Shown here in pieces: positions 45,285 through 56,463 of a stretch of DNA of 64,000 nt (its first letter is position 1; every line of letters begins with the position of its first letter). The notes below the pieces were generated by a model. It saw nothing but the letters and a program-made list of their open reading frames with translations, ran no database searches and was not told the origin of the DNA. Source of the DNA: Pilaira anomala (taxonomy: Eukaryota; Mucoromycota; Mucoromycetes; Mucorales; Mucoraceae); assembly GCA_025716855.1 (NCBI GenBank), contig JAIXMQ010000019.1, positions 399,001 to 463,000 on the forward strand. Direction: 5' to 3'. The translations under genes and the position numbers were made by a program.

Positions 45285-47896
45285 TTTAGTTGGGTGTTGT
45301 TTGTATGCATTATATGGGTAAAAAAAAAAAAAACACTTACACACACACACAATTTATTATAATATATTAAATTGCACAATCTATATTTTAACAGGTCAAT
45401 TTGCAATTGAATACTTCATATTGGTGTATAAAACTGGTTATATCATTGGTGCAGCCGTTATTTCTATGTCCGCAGTCACTGCTGCACTCTATATCTTTTT
45501 TAAATTACGTGAGAGATGGATGAATGCTTGGTATAAAAGATTAGGTTGTGCCATGTTAATGGCCTTAGCTGTCTGCGGTAATATATATATATATATATAT
45601 ATAAAATATATATACATACACATAGAATACTTATATACATGACTTTTTCTTTTTTTTTTTAAATAGGTATGCATTACACTGCACTTGTCGGGACCATCTT
45701 TTATAGACCCAACTACTCGGGTACACCACCTATTCCTAGACTTCAAACACCAGCTTTGATCGGTATTATATCTGGCATCGTCGTTTCTGCTTGTATTGCA
45801 TTACTCTATATCAGTATAAAAACTGGTATTCAAAATTTACCCCTCTTTTCTAAAAACACCAACAAACGACTTATTCTCGACTCTGCTATATTTGATCCTA
45901 TTGGTCGAATTCTTGTTAAAATTGATGGTACTTTACCAATGACAGAAATTGCAAGAAACTTGGAATTGAATGTAAAAAAAAAAAAAAACTTTCTTCATTA
46001 CGAAAAAAAAAAAAAAGTATACATATGTTAATGTATTATTTTAATATCTTAGGAAACAAAGCAATCCTTTTGTACAAGTCATCCTCTTTTCATTCGACTA
46101 TTTGAAACTTCCATCATGAAAGCATCTCTTCGATACAAAGGAGACAAACGGCCTTCAGGCATATCGGCCTCATCCTCCATTGAAGCATACGACGCGATCG
46201 AAAAACAATTCTTGGATTCAGCTCAAGAATTAAGAGACGAACTTCGGTTTGATAATTTCGGAGAAATCGGTATCCTTAGTGATATCGTCGTGACAACCGA
46301 TACCATCTCGAAAGCCAACATGTTTGAGAAAAGTGCCAATCTATTTAGAAATACTTCAAATAGCAGTCGATCCAACAACCAAAACTCACTCACGAACGAT
46401 AATCAACACACCTCAGAACACTCACATCCATCCAACCAACACCAACACTCGGATGATGATGAAGATGATGATGAAGAACAGAGTCATGTCTATACAGATA
46501 AAAAGAACAAGAAGAAAAAAGAAAAAACCAAAAAGAATAACAACAACAACGCACGTAAATCGAAATCTTCTTGGAGCATCAATAAAAGATCTTTTGCAGA
46601 TGATGAAGAAAACACGATTGAAAGTCATGGCAAACGATCTTCAGGTAGCACAACGATCGTTGCCAACTGTCTTCGTTCCTCTTCTGAAGATACGACACAA
46701 TTAGATGATACAAAGTCAACCAACGATCGTTTTTCAATTGAAGATTCGGATAGTGAAGATAAACATATCTTCATGGTCAGAAAGTTAGTGGATGAACGCG
46801 ATGTCTCTCGATTACTTTCTCAAGGCTATCGGTTTGCAGAACCTGTCTTTATTGCAAAAACCATGGCAGCCAAATTACGTATTCCAACAGACTGGATGCG
46901 TCAACATTTTATCGATATGTTACAAATGGCCGATTCCATCTGTGCCCTGACGCAACACGACTGGGTACCTTCCAACATCGAACCAGCACCTAACCCAACT
47001 GAATTCAAAGCCTCTACCAAACCCTCTGTCCAACTAGGCACTTTCGTCTTGATTGATGAAACCACTGAACTCACCAATATGCAAATCTTGGTAGATAAAA
47101 TGAAACGATTCTCATTCCCAAAGGAACAAATCGTACTGGACCATCAAGCAGAAAATCTATCTCGTCTCGATGAAAAGGAATCGAATTTCATCACAAATTT
47201 ACAAGGTTGTTCCTTATTCGATTTCGCCTCACTTTCTCAGACATTCACTTTTGAACAGACACAAACCGATATCGGATTACCTACGTATCAATTTATTTTG
47301 GCTTTAGAAAACGCTGCCAAGAAATTACTCGATACCACTTCTTATAGTAAAGCACTCTATCAAAAGTCTCAATTACATCCTGTGATTCTGGATTTACCTG
47401 CATTTGCTTTAACCACAGGTCCTTGTCAATTGATCGTGTTTAAATCGTTTGTGCATACTAAAGGTGCACTTGCAGCCGTCAATCATACGTTTTCTGAACC
47501 GGTCAAGTGTATGCCTCTCAAGTTATATCAATGTCTCGCTGGTTATATCACGGACGAAGCAGCACGTATTTATCAGTTTAGCTTAAAGTCACCTTCTTCT
47601 TTACCAACGTACTTTGCTCAACAACAAATCTATAGACAACAAGCGAGTACGTTTGAACAAAAGAGGTTGTATGCTAGTAGTGGAGAAGAAGAGATTCCAA
47701 TGGGTCCACTGTTTTCTTCTGCTGAGCATCATCATCATGATGATTCGGATTCGCCTGCAACAACACCTGTATCCGATCCATCATTCTCTTTACCTCCTCC
47801 ACCTCGAGCTAAACGTCAACGATTTAAATTAACGCATGATGCCAAGGGTAATGATACTACGGATTATTTACATCCTGTACAAGATCATCCAGCTAA

Positions 47897-47938
<42 letters not shown>

Positions 47939-48044
47939 TTTAAAAGTTATAAGGGCTCCTCCATTAACTGTCTTGGCTACTGCGGATAGGTATTGGTGGA
48001 TTAATACGGTTGTTGAAGAAACGATTCATAGTAGTACAGATTAA
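44719..48044 (+). CDS. MHYT-domain integral membrane signalling protein
   Basis: Six exons (44719-44858, 44939-45182, 45290-45317, 45395-45577, 45667-45971, 46053-48044) give 963 residues in frame; exon 3 is only 28 nt. The N-terminal 270 residues are an MHYT domain: about seven hydrophobic helices with three copies of the signature near helix ends, WSMHFIGN, CMHYMGQ and GMHYTALVG. In bacteria this domain is proposed to bind copper and sense small gases; that is family inference. A long hydrophilic C-terminal part follows, with Asp/Glu-rich and Lys/Asn-rich low complexity, then a conserved-looking region from about residue 545 (HIFMVRKLVDERDVSRLLSQ, IPTDWMRQHFIDMLQMADSI, QFILALENAAKKLLD) and a polyalanine run near the end. 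No kinase, GGDEF or EAL domain is seen. Confidence 0.88.
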
Positions 48045-48402
48045 TAATAATTTTTTTTTTTTTTTTTTTTACAAATTGTATATATATAATGTTCATACCC
48101 CCATCCTCCTTCTTTTAGCATTTATATTTTTTTTTTATTTAGACTTTTTTCCTTTATTACACACATTAATTTCTATAAATTTATTAATTCTTTTTTTAAA
48201 TCTCTCTTATAATATTTCTTTTTTTTTTTTTTTTTTTTTTTTTAAAGTTTTAAAAAAAGATTTTCTGATGTGTTACCAATTAGTAAAAAGCGGCAACTGG
48301 TGCCTGCCAAAAAAAAACTTTAGGCGGTTTAAAAAAAAACTATATTTGATAAACCGATTAAAAAACATTATGGACCCTTTCATTTTTTGCCGATGGCACG
48401 GG

Positions 48403-48436
<34 letters not shown>

Positions 48437-48463
48437 ACAAATTAAAAAAGAGAGGTAAATATT
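48045..48463. other. Convergent intergenic region with homopolymers
   Basis: 419 bases between the MHYT and Nup85-like stops. T runs at 48051-48070 and 48220-48243 and an A run at 48402-48433. No gene. Confidence 0.7.
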
Positions 48464-50480
48464 TTATTGGTTAACGGTATCTATCGCTCTTGAAATAATC
48501 ACCGCAGTTATATTAAAGAACTCGTTCATATCAATTGATAACATTTCATTCGTAACACCTGCATCATCTTTATACGAATCAGAAGAGTTGATATAATAGT
48601 GATACCAGCTAAAATCCTCAAGTGTACATGAACTCTTGAGCTTATTCCAAACCTTTTTCATCTCCAATAAATCTTCTAATCCGAAATTCGATCTTTTATC
48701 CAACAATTTCCAACCTTCTGCAAATACAATCGGCAACACAAGGTTGGGGATCAAACTATTTTGAATTAAATATTTAAATACATCTGCTGCCATCTGAAAT
48801 TCTTCCTTCATGAACAGTTGATTTATATAGGATATGTCTCGATACACAAGGTAATGAATGCCTTGATACTCGGTTGTGTCTTTAGATAACTGAATATCTT
48901 GGATCTTTCCCGTGTAGATATAATCTTTCAACATCAGATAGAAAACTTGATCCAGGTATTGGTATTTTTCTGCTTGGTTGTAATATTGTAACGCCTTTTC
49001 ATAGTTTTTGGACTCGAGGCAAATCGTTGCTCTTCTCTAAGAAATGGCAGACGTTGTTAAAAAACTATTTTTTTTTTAAAAAAAATAAAATAAAATGAAT
49101 ACAAGTATCGCTCGACTTACTTCGTATAATACAAGTCCATCATTTTTCATTGAATAGTCGAAACAAAATTTCACTACATGATTCAACTTTTCATCATCGT
49201 TTTGGAAATCCATTTTTTTCATGTGCTACGTATTTGAATATTATCTGTTAAATTTGACATTCACTCTAACCAAAAATTATCTTGTACTTTTTTTTTTTTT
49301 TTTTTTTTTTACCTCTATAATCACATCCTTTCCTAACTCACCACATGTCAAAAGATAAGTAAATGACTGTCGCCATAACCCAAACTGATTATTTAAATAA
49401 GACGCGTACGTTAAAACAAGATAATCTCTAGCGTCCATCGACAAGAGCTCTCCATTTTCCAAAGAATAATTCAAATGACGAGGCAACATATTTTTCTTGT
49501 TTAACAAATCTGTTAAATGAGCAATACACCACCAATCGTAACCTGCACAATGCTCGATACCTAAATTTAAATTGCCCTGTAAGAAATACCGAATAGGTGA
49601 ATGATCATTGCTCTTATGCCTTGCGAAAAACAGATCTGCAAATTCGTGTATGGAAGAAGTTTTGTTTTCTTGATAGAATGCAGATGTAATCAAGCCTAAA
49701 ATATCGTCTTTGGTGTATCGTAAAATGATATCTTGGTTGGCCATGAAAAGATTTAAAACGTCAGCAAGGTAATTGACATGCAGTGACGGTTGAACATGAT
49801 TTAGTTCGGCCAAGACTTGTTGGATACGATGCGATTGTGTTCGGATATGGTTGATGTCTTTACTGGTTAAGGTGTGTATGAATTCGACGTATCTTGTTAG
49901 TTTTCGGTGTAATTGGAATCCTACATCTGATAATACGTGCTTGAATAAGTTGGATACTTCTTCAATTTGTCCTAATAAAATGAGTCGGATGGTGTATGGC
50001 CAGAAATCGGCATGATCGAAAGTCGATTGACTATAATAAATCGATTGTCTATCGAATTCAAGTAAGTAATCTATCATGAGAGAAAGTTAGCATAAAAGAA
50101 ATAACATTAAACACATATCAATAAAATTCCATACATTTATGACACTTGTTGTACCAGTTCATTAAACGTATAGCAACGTCAGTTCTATCCCCATCAGAGA
50201 AAAATAAAACTTTGCATAAAATCCACACTTGCTTTATTTCTAGATATAATTCTCGTTCTTTTTTTGCAACAGGTCCATAATACTAAATAGAGTGAGAGTC
50301 AATATATGTTTTTTTTTTTTTTAGGGAAGAAAAAAAGATTGTTATTTTTACTTGTTCAATGAGATCCATTTGCTCTTGTAACACGTCCAAATACTGACTG
50401 GCATAAAGATCGATGTTTTCTGGATTAGAACTATAGAAAGAAGTTAAATCGCTGCTAAAGTGCCTTGTTATCTTTCTACG

Positions 50481-50513
<33 letters not shown>

Positions 50514-50702
50514 TATTCACTGCTTGAAATACTTGGGTTGATTTCACATAAAGCTGAAATTAAAAAACAGAAAAAGTGTTTAGTGGCCTTAATCTTTGAA
50601 AGGATTCAAAAAGGTTACTTTGGTTCTGATTTCAGGAATATGGACTTCATGATCCAGCTTAGAATTACAGAATTTCTCGATAATCTCGTGTGGAGAAGTC
50701 AT
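48464..50702 (-). CDS. NUP85: Nucleoporin Nup85-like protein
   Basis: Seven exons (50702-50619, 50553-50510, 50475-50352, 50282-50135, 50070-49313, 49225-49121, 49036-48464) give 611 residues in frame. The protein is almost all helical with no motif-type active site. The order of segments fits Nup85 of the Y-shaped nuclear pore scaffold: FYSSNPENIDLY, LYLEIKQVWILCKVLFFSD, RLMNWYNKCH, DFWPYTIRLILLGQIEEV, then ARDYLVLTYASYLNNQFGLW and SFTYLLTCGELGKDVIIEHM, and the C-terminal helices RRATICLESKNYEKALQYY. The phrase 'DY...YAS.L.....LW....YL..C...G' is the best family mark. At 611 residues it is somewhat shorter than human Nup85 (656). Assignment rests on pattern, not alignment. Confidence 0.75.
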
Positions 50703-51789
50703 GTTTTTGTTTGTAAAAAAAAAAAAAAAAAAAGAGACAAATAGTAATGACTTTTTTTTTTCGCGCTCTGTTAGAATTATAGCGGAATTTTAAGAAGAAT
50801 AGAAGATCTTCTAATGGAAAGGGCTTTGGCGTACTCTCTATTCAAATGAAACGGCTTATAAAGAATTGCTACTGACCAAGATCCGTTAGTAAAAAACATG
50901 ATATTCTGGTAATTTAAAAGATGTATGATTGCTGTCTCGTTAAAAATATATGTAGCAACTAATAGTGTAACCCCAAGACCGAAAGCATCTCAATGCTCAT
51001 ACTTTTTCTCATCGTGTTTTATTTAGACTAATTCTCTTTATATAATACTTTTTTTACACAGATCGCCAACCTTTCTTTTTGAATCTATAATACGGTCCAA
51101 AAAAAGAAAAGGTAAATTGTATTACATGTTGTTTTTGCTTGCTGAAACAGAAATTATTCATTGTAATGGTCTTCGGGTCATAAGATTATGTAATATGGCG
51201 TCGATTATGCATGGTGTACACGGATTATATGCTCTTTGTACTATTGAATTCGCTCGGATAAGAAGAACTCATTTTCCTAACTTATATTGGTCTGTTCTAG
51301 ATCTATCACAAGGATATCATAAGCTGTTACAACTGAAAAGTAAAAAAAAAATATATATATATATAACTAGGCTAATTAACTGTGTTGATCTAATAAATAC
51401 TAATTTACTAAAAGTCATTTGACGATCTTGTAAACAACAGACTCCTTTTTATGATGTATTTATGCTGTCATAGACTATTGTTCCCACAAATATTATTTAA
51501 AAGAATCAAGTATATGTTAACTTTTCGTTTGGTGCATACAAAAAGTTACCAAACGTATTGTAAAACTGAACAATAAAAGCATAAAATCTGATTCTGTTTT
51601 ACCCTATCACTTTTTTTTTTCTTTTTTTGCAAACTAATTTCTAAGTAGGCCTGAGTCACTGTAATTTTAAAACGTTTCAGGATATGTAAATAGACGCCCA
51701 CAGAATATTACAAACTTGTTTGAGTGATAGATTAGTTATGTAACTAATAGTCACCATTTAACTATAAATACGTTAGATAAAAGTGAAGA

Positions 51790-51825
<36 letters not shown>

Positions 51826-52020
51826 CTTTAAACTGTAATGATACAAGAAGAAAGTAAACGGAACAGTCTTCCTAAATGAGATATTAAGTCTCTATCTCAG
51901 CAAAAAAAAAAAAAAAAAAGAAATGTACTTTGAATGGTGAGTTTCTTTTATGGACAGCTTCTTGTTACTGATCTAGCTAACCACCAATTTTTTCTAGCTT
52001 GTTGGATATAACTGTGGTTC
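50703..52020. other. Gene-poor region with weak ORF fragments
   Basis: No supported gene. A plus-strand open stretch at 51117-51422 contains NGLRVIRLCNMASIMHGVHG and FPNLYWSVLDLSQGYHKLL; it looks protein-like but has no partner exon and no family I can name. Long T run at about 51793-51822 and A run at about 51901-51919. Confidence 0.4.
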
Positions 52021-52248
52021 TTACGCATCGTCGAAGACGTAAAAGATAAGAATCCGTACTTTCACCAAAGAAGAGATGCTGCTCAAAGGCTTAGGCTTTC
52101 TCCTTTGCAGAAGATTATAGCAGCTATCCGTCAATATGATGCCTACGGGATCTCTTCTGATTGCGTTGACGAGTACATACATCTTGCAGTTTCCACAGCA
52201 ATGGAGTATCTCAAACAATTCTGTACAACTTGTAGTTATGAAGAGTAA
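52021..52248 (+). pseudogene. Pong/Harbinger-type transposase fragment
   Basis: An open stretch of 75 codons with segments LRIVEDVKDKNPYFHQRRD, RLRLSPLQKIIAAIRQYDAY and SSDCVDEYIHLAVSTAMEYL. This closely follows the N-terminal helical region of Pong-type PIF/Harbinger transposases and their ALP1-like relatives ('PYF.QR.DA.G..G.S.LQK..AA.R..AYG...D..DEY...S.STA...L..F'). It ends at TAA 52246-52248 and the DDE catalytic part is not found downstream. Therefore a dead fragment, unrelated in sequence to the transposase at 9750-11307. Confidence 0.65.
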
Positions 52249-53362
52249 ATTTCTCAGCTGTTTGAGTATGGAACTGGTGAAGTAGCCAAGAAAACAACTA
52301 CAGCCAAATTCTATACTCATCACAAGTTGAAATCGGCTATAACGACCCAAGTGCCACTTCAATGCTTTCGTAAACTCTTTGGGCGCTGTAGTTAAGTCGT
52401 AATGATATGTTTCAAATCCGCTTCCCCATCATTCGAATTATGGGTTTACAAACTGAATGTTCCGTTTTTCGAATGGTTGGACTTACAGTTTATACTCTCG
52501 AGTATTGCATTTCATCTTTTTGTGTCCTGCTAATAAGCTACAAACCTGGCAATATATGTGACATACTTTTATCAACAATCCTTCCGATCCTTGTGTCTGC
52601 CTGGATCAACTCCAGCTCGCTATATACTCTCTGCAAACTCTCCTACTCGAACACCCGATTCGCCTCAATTCTCCCGGCGGTCATTCTCATTGTTGCTGCT
52701 ACACTTGAAGCTTTATGGTGGCGTTGTCACTGGGCTTTCGTTTTCAACAATACTTCTTTTCTTTCCAGTTCTGTGATCTTGGTCGCTACAGCCAAAGTCT
52801 TCCAAATGCGTCAAGAGTATTTTATTTTCTAAAGGTATTTCTCATGCTCTTCTTCCTAACATTTCAACAGACTAGTCCTCTTTCGGTCACTATCTCTGTT
52901 CCCAACAACATATACAAAAAAAAAAAAAAAACAATCATACTTTAATAATTTAAAAAAACTCAAAAACAAAAAACAAAATACTCTCGAGCACGTGAGCTCA
53001 TTTCGCTTTCCAAAAAAAAAAACCTCAAAGAATTGAAAGAAGAAGGCAGACTGGGTATATATAGCTTAATTGCCGGATTACAAAAAGTTGAAATAAGTTC
53101 TAAAATCCATTAAATTTATTCTTTCTTTTAAATTTTCTTTTTACATTTTTTTTTAAGGAGCTCATACAAGATTTACAACATCTTTTTGTTAATGGTTTAA
53201 GTGAAGATGATGATGAGATGAGGGACGCAACATCTGGCACCAAGAGGAAACGAAAAAGGCAAAGCTGTCAAATTGGATAACTGAGGTCGTATGGGCCAAC
53301 AAGAAGTAAGCTGGAAAGGCAAAAGATTGAGATGTTCGAGCTATATATGAGATAGAACAAAC
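52249..53362. other. Degraded, probably transposon-derived region
   Basis: No intact gene. The minus strand at about 52790-52600 reads a helical, charged piece (TELERKEVLLKTKAQ, then KASSVAATMRMTAGRIEANR) that would suit the accessory protein of a Harbinger element, convergent with the fragment at 52021. The plus strand at about 53157-53279 has an open tail with NGLSEDDDEMRDATSGTKRK and a basic end. Both are weak. Confidence 0.35.
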
Positions 53363-53527
53363 GAAAATAAAGTGCAATAAAAATATACAACAAAGGTTAA
53401 ATAATCAGACTGAAAAAAAGAAACTAAACTTTATTAGAAGATACTTTTTGTATCTTAGTATATACAGTAAAATAGTAATTAAAGAGGCGTCGCATGAATA
53501 ATGAAACCTGACCTAGGTTTTGACCAT
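53363..53527 (+). repeat. Dispersed repeat, copy B
   Basis: Relative of 40399-40566 in the same orientation. It leads directly into the short acidic ORF at 53501. Confidence 0.75.
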
Positions 53528-53656
53528 CAGTTGCTCACGCTGCTTGTCAACAAAGATGAGGAAAAAAGTGAGGAAGAAAGTGAGGAAGAAAGTGAGGAAG
53601 AAAGTGAGGATGAAAGTGAAGAAGAAAGCGAAGAAGAAGGTGAAGAAGAAGACTAA
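53501..53656 (+). CDS. Short acidic-repeat ORF (51 aa), function unknown
   Basis: ATG at 53501 opens MKPDLGFDHQLLTLLVNKDE, followed by tandem SEEE tetrapeptides ending in GEEED and a TAA. The repeat is a 12-bp tandem unit (AGTGAGGAAGAA, six to eight copies at about 53562-53653). The first codons lie inside the dispersed repeat; copy A has a related stretch (KSDLEVSTMD) near 40542-40570. It could be an exon of a larger transposon gene or chance translation of a microsatellite. Confidence 0.3.
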   Translation: MKPDLGFDHQLLTLLVNKDEEKSEEESEEESEEESEDESEEESEEEGEEED

Positions 53657-56148
53657 GAAGAAGACTTATTCTAGAAACCGTGGTGCAACTTATGACACAC
53701 TTTCCTTTTTTAATAAATTTCAGATGTAAATAACCAGCTTCCACAACTCTCTACTCTGTATTTATATCAACGAATCTAAATAAACCAATCGAGATAGTTC
53801 GCTGAATATTGCTACCACCTGATTCATAAATAACACTTGACGCATATTGTGTATTATCTTATCTAAAGTAAACATATTCCAACAACAAACATTAAGCCAA
53901 AAAAAAAAAAAAAAAAAAAAAATTGTGCTCGTTGTGGTAGAATTTGTTTATGTGTTTCTCGAGGTTCTAAACTATTTTTTTTGTTGAAAAAACCTTCATC
54001 ATATTATTATAAATTAAGTATATTAGGTACAAAATAAATGTTTCTGAAACATTACGACTATTTGGAGCACTATTTGGAGCATTATTTGGAGTACTATTAT
54101 AAGTATTAGTTTATATGAAGAGATAAAGAGAGCAGCAATATATTTTAGTAAGAGTTTCACATAAATAAGCGTATAGAATTAAACCATTATGATATCAAAA
54201 AAGAACATTGGTCTACTTGTGCACAATTGATTTGTAATAATTAAGTGTGGTATGTTAGACATCAGGAAACAGAGTCTAATGCATACACTCAATTGAAATA
54301 TATTATTTAATTTTACAGGAGAGGTGTATAAATAACGAGAGGAAGCACAAACAACGCTTATTCTGTACGTCTAAATTATACAAGTAATACTTATGCTTTC
54401 TGGCTGTCATATTTATAGCAGCATCCGTGTAAATACATAGAGATACGGTATTCTCATCAACACCGGATGTTGTTGAAGTATAATTTCTAGTTACCGTTAA
54501 CTTAATATATAGCATGATAAAGGACAAGAATACATAACCCTATTTTTAAAAATAATACACAAATAAATTTGTTAGTTACATGACACAAGAAGCTCGATAT
54601 TCTATCGTATGTAACAAAATTAAAATGCTACACATACACTCTTGAAGTCATTTTAAATATATTGGAATTTTTTTTTTTCAAATAATAAGGTGGCTTAATT
54701 TAGGAGTGATTTTAGCGACATTAAATTTATTGGATATTTTCAGACAGAACGAAGAATTTGTGAAATTAAGTAAATTCAAAGTCTGCATGATTTACCAGTG
54801 TATAGTAATGACTGAGATCTTTAGTACAAAAGCTGATGCTCATCTGCACATAATCTAAACAAAGGCTTCTTCTCGTTTTCAGAGTATACATTTTATCATG
54901 ACTTTTTCGTAAAGAACTCTATTGACACAATTCCTACAGTCAATTTTTGGATATTTCATGTCCTTCTAGTCTATGTACCACAAAGTTCTGAATTAAAAAT
55001 GAGCTTGATGAAATTACTGCTTAAAAGGTTAAGGGTTTTTAGTAAATATGTTTTCCATTTAATCCAAATTATCTTCTTAGCTCATTCCTTTGATTAACGA
55101 ATCCGTGGCAAGAAGTTAAAAGATGACCAATTATGCATACTTTTATAATTATGGGTTTTTTTTTTATTTAAAATGGTTGTGTTTCGAACGAAAGTAAGTT
55201 AATTGTGGCTGTACTATATGCAAGTTTTTGCAATTGTCAGGTCAAAAACCTTCAGAGACGCTAATCTTTTTTCGAATGTAATGGAAACAAGGGTAAAGTA
55301 CAATTTCGAATTAAACGTTTAATCTATCTATAAGAGCTACTGCTTAAAAAAAAAAAAGAGAGAATAATAAACGAATGTAACCAGTGACGACATACGCTAC
55401 ATATAGATTTTATATCCCCCCTTTTTTTTTTTGTCCTGAAATGAATCGAGCGCCTGTAAAACTTTTTATCCAAACTTTGGGATCACAAGATCGCGCCACT
55501 CCTAGTTCTGCAAAGCAGTCAATATATTTACAATTAATCATGTATCCTCCATTTTTCGTCTAATGATTCACATATATAGATAATGACTGAAGATCCTTAA
55601 AAACTTATTGGGTGGAAGATAAGTTCTGTGCGTTATTGTGAGCAGCACAATAATTGATATATTTAGAATGGTGTAACCTACATATATTTAATGTACGCTT
55701 GTAATAAGGAAAAAGAATGTTTTTACTCAATTCATTATTAGAAGCTTTTAATCATGAATAAAATAATAAATTGTCAACTTAAATGTGATTTATGTATGTT
55801 TGTTTTTATTTTTTATATCATTACTCATTATTTTTAAGAGAGAAAAAACTCTGTACGCCCAAGAACAAAAAAAAAAAAAAAAAACTGGTTTAAAGAACAA
55901 CTCTCAATCCCAGGAATATATTGTTATTTTTTTTTGGTCTCCTTACTTGACAATATCAAGAATTTATTCATAGATAATAATTATTAAAATAACAAAAAAC
56001 TAGAGATCAATAATAATAAAGTGATACGAATTTTGTTTTTTTTGGGAACAAGTCTATATTTGTTCATTGGAAAAAAAAAGTGGTTGTACGCTTTATTAAA
56101 TATATATATATATATATATAGAGAGAGATAGTATGATAATAATTCAAG
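53657..56148. other. Gene-poor AT-rich region
   Basis: No supported gene. Notable small items are an 11-base motif ACTATTTGGAG repeated at about 54057-54092, an A run at about 53899-53921, and a 40-codon open frame at 55441-55563 (MNRAPVKLFIQTLGSQDRAT...) with no family. An (AT)n tract of about 24 bases ends at 56120. Confidence 0.45.
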
Positions 56149-56463
56149 TTATTCTCTTCCCATTGTATAAGACTCTGATGTCTTGTTTTGTTCAGTTGCC
56201 AGTGATCTTCTCTTCTTCTTTCTAATAAGATCAGTTACAGTACTGGACCAAGCAACAACTGTTGATTTACGAGAGGAAGAAGATGATCGACGTGAAAAGG
56301 ACGGACTTGTAGTATCCATAGAACTATAAACACCATCTCTATAATTTGTTCGATAAAAATCCTTATCCTTAAAATCAAAATCAGATTGCTCTTCTCTTCG
56401 TTTTGTATATCGATTTACTTGATGTAAATCGTATTGCGTTCGTAATTTGTCAATAAATCCCAT
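56149..56463 (-). CDS. Small basic Ser-rich protein, unknown (104 aa)
   Basis: A single open exon with ATG at 56463 and TAA at 56149. The N-terminus is helical and charged ([37 protein letters not shown]). The middle has a run of Ser with Arg ([13 protein letters not shown]), and a hydrophobic-basic stretch follows ([19 protein letters not shown]). Non-repetitive composition, an isolated full-length frame and an A/G-rich leader upstream favour a real gene. The RRSSSS cluster is a likely phosphorylation region. No family recognised, so no function is given. Confidence 0.5.
   Translation of the reverse strand: MGFIDKLRTQYDLHQVNRYTKRREEQSDFDFKDKDFYRTNYRDGVYSSMDTTSPSFSRRSSSSSRKSTVVAWSSTVTDLIRKKKRRSLATEQNKTSESYTMGRE

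Noticed and set aside
53520..53744. Lys/Val repeat frame on plus strand and His/Leu/Phe repeat frame on minus strand
   Set aside because: Other-frame readings of the 12-bp tandem repeat; no start context or flanking coding signal.
55441..55563. 40-codon ORF starting MNRAPVKLF
   Set aside because: Too short, no intron or homolog, typical of chance frames in AT-rich DNA.
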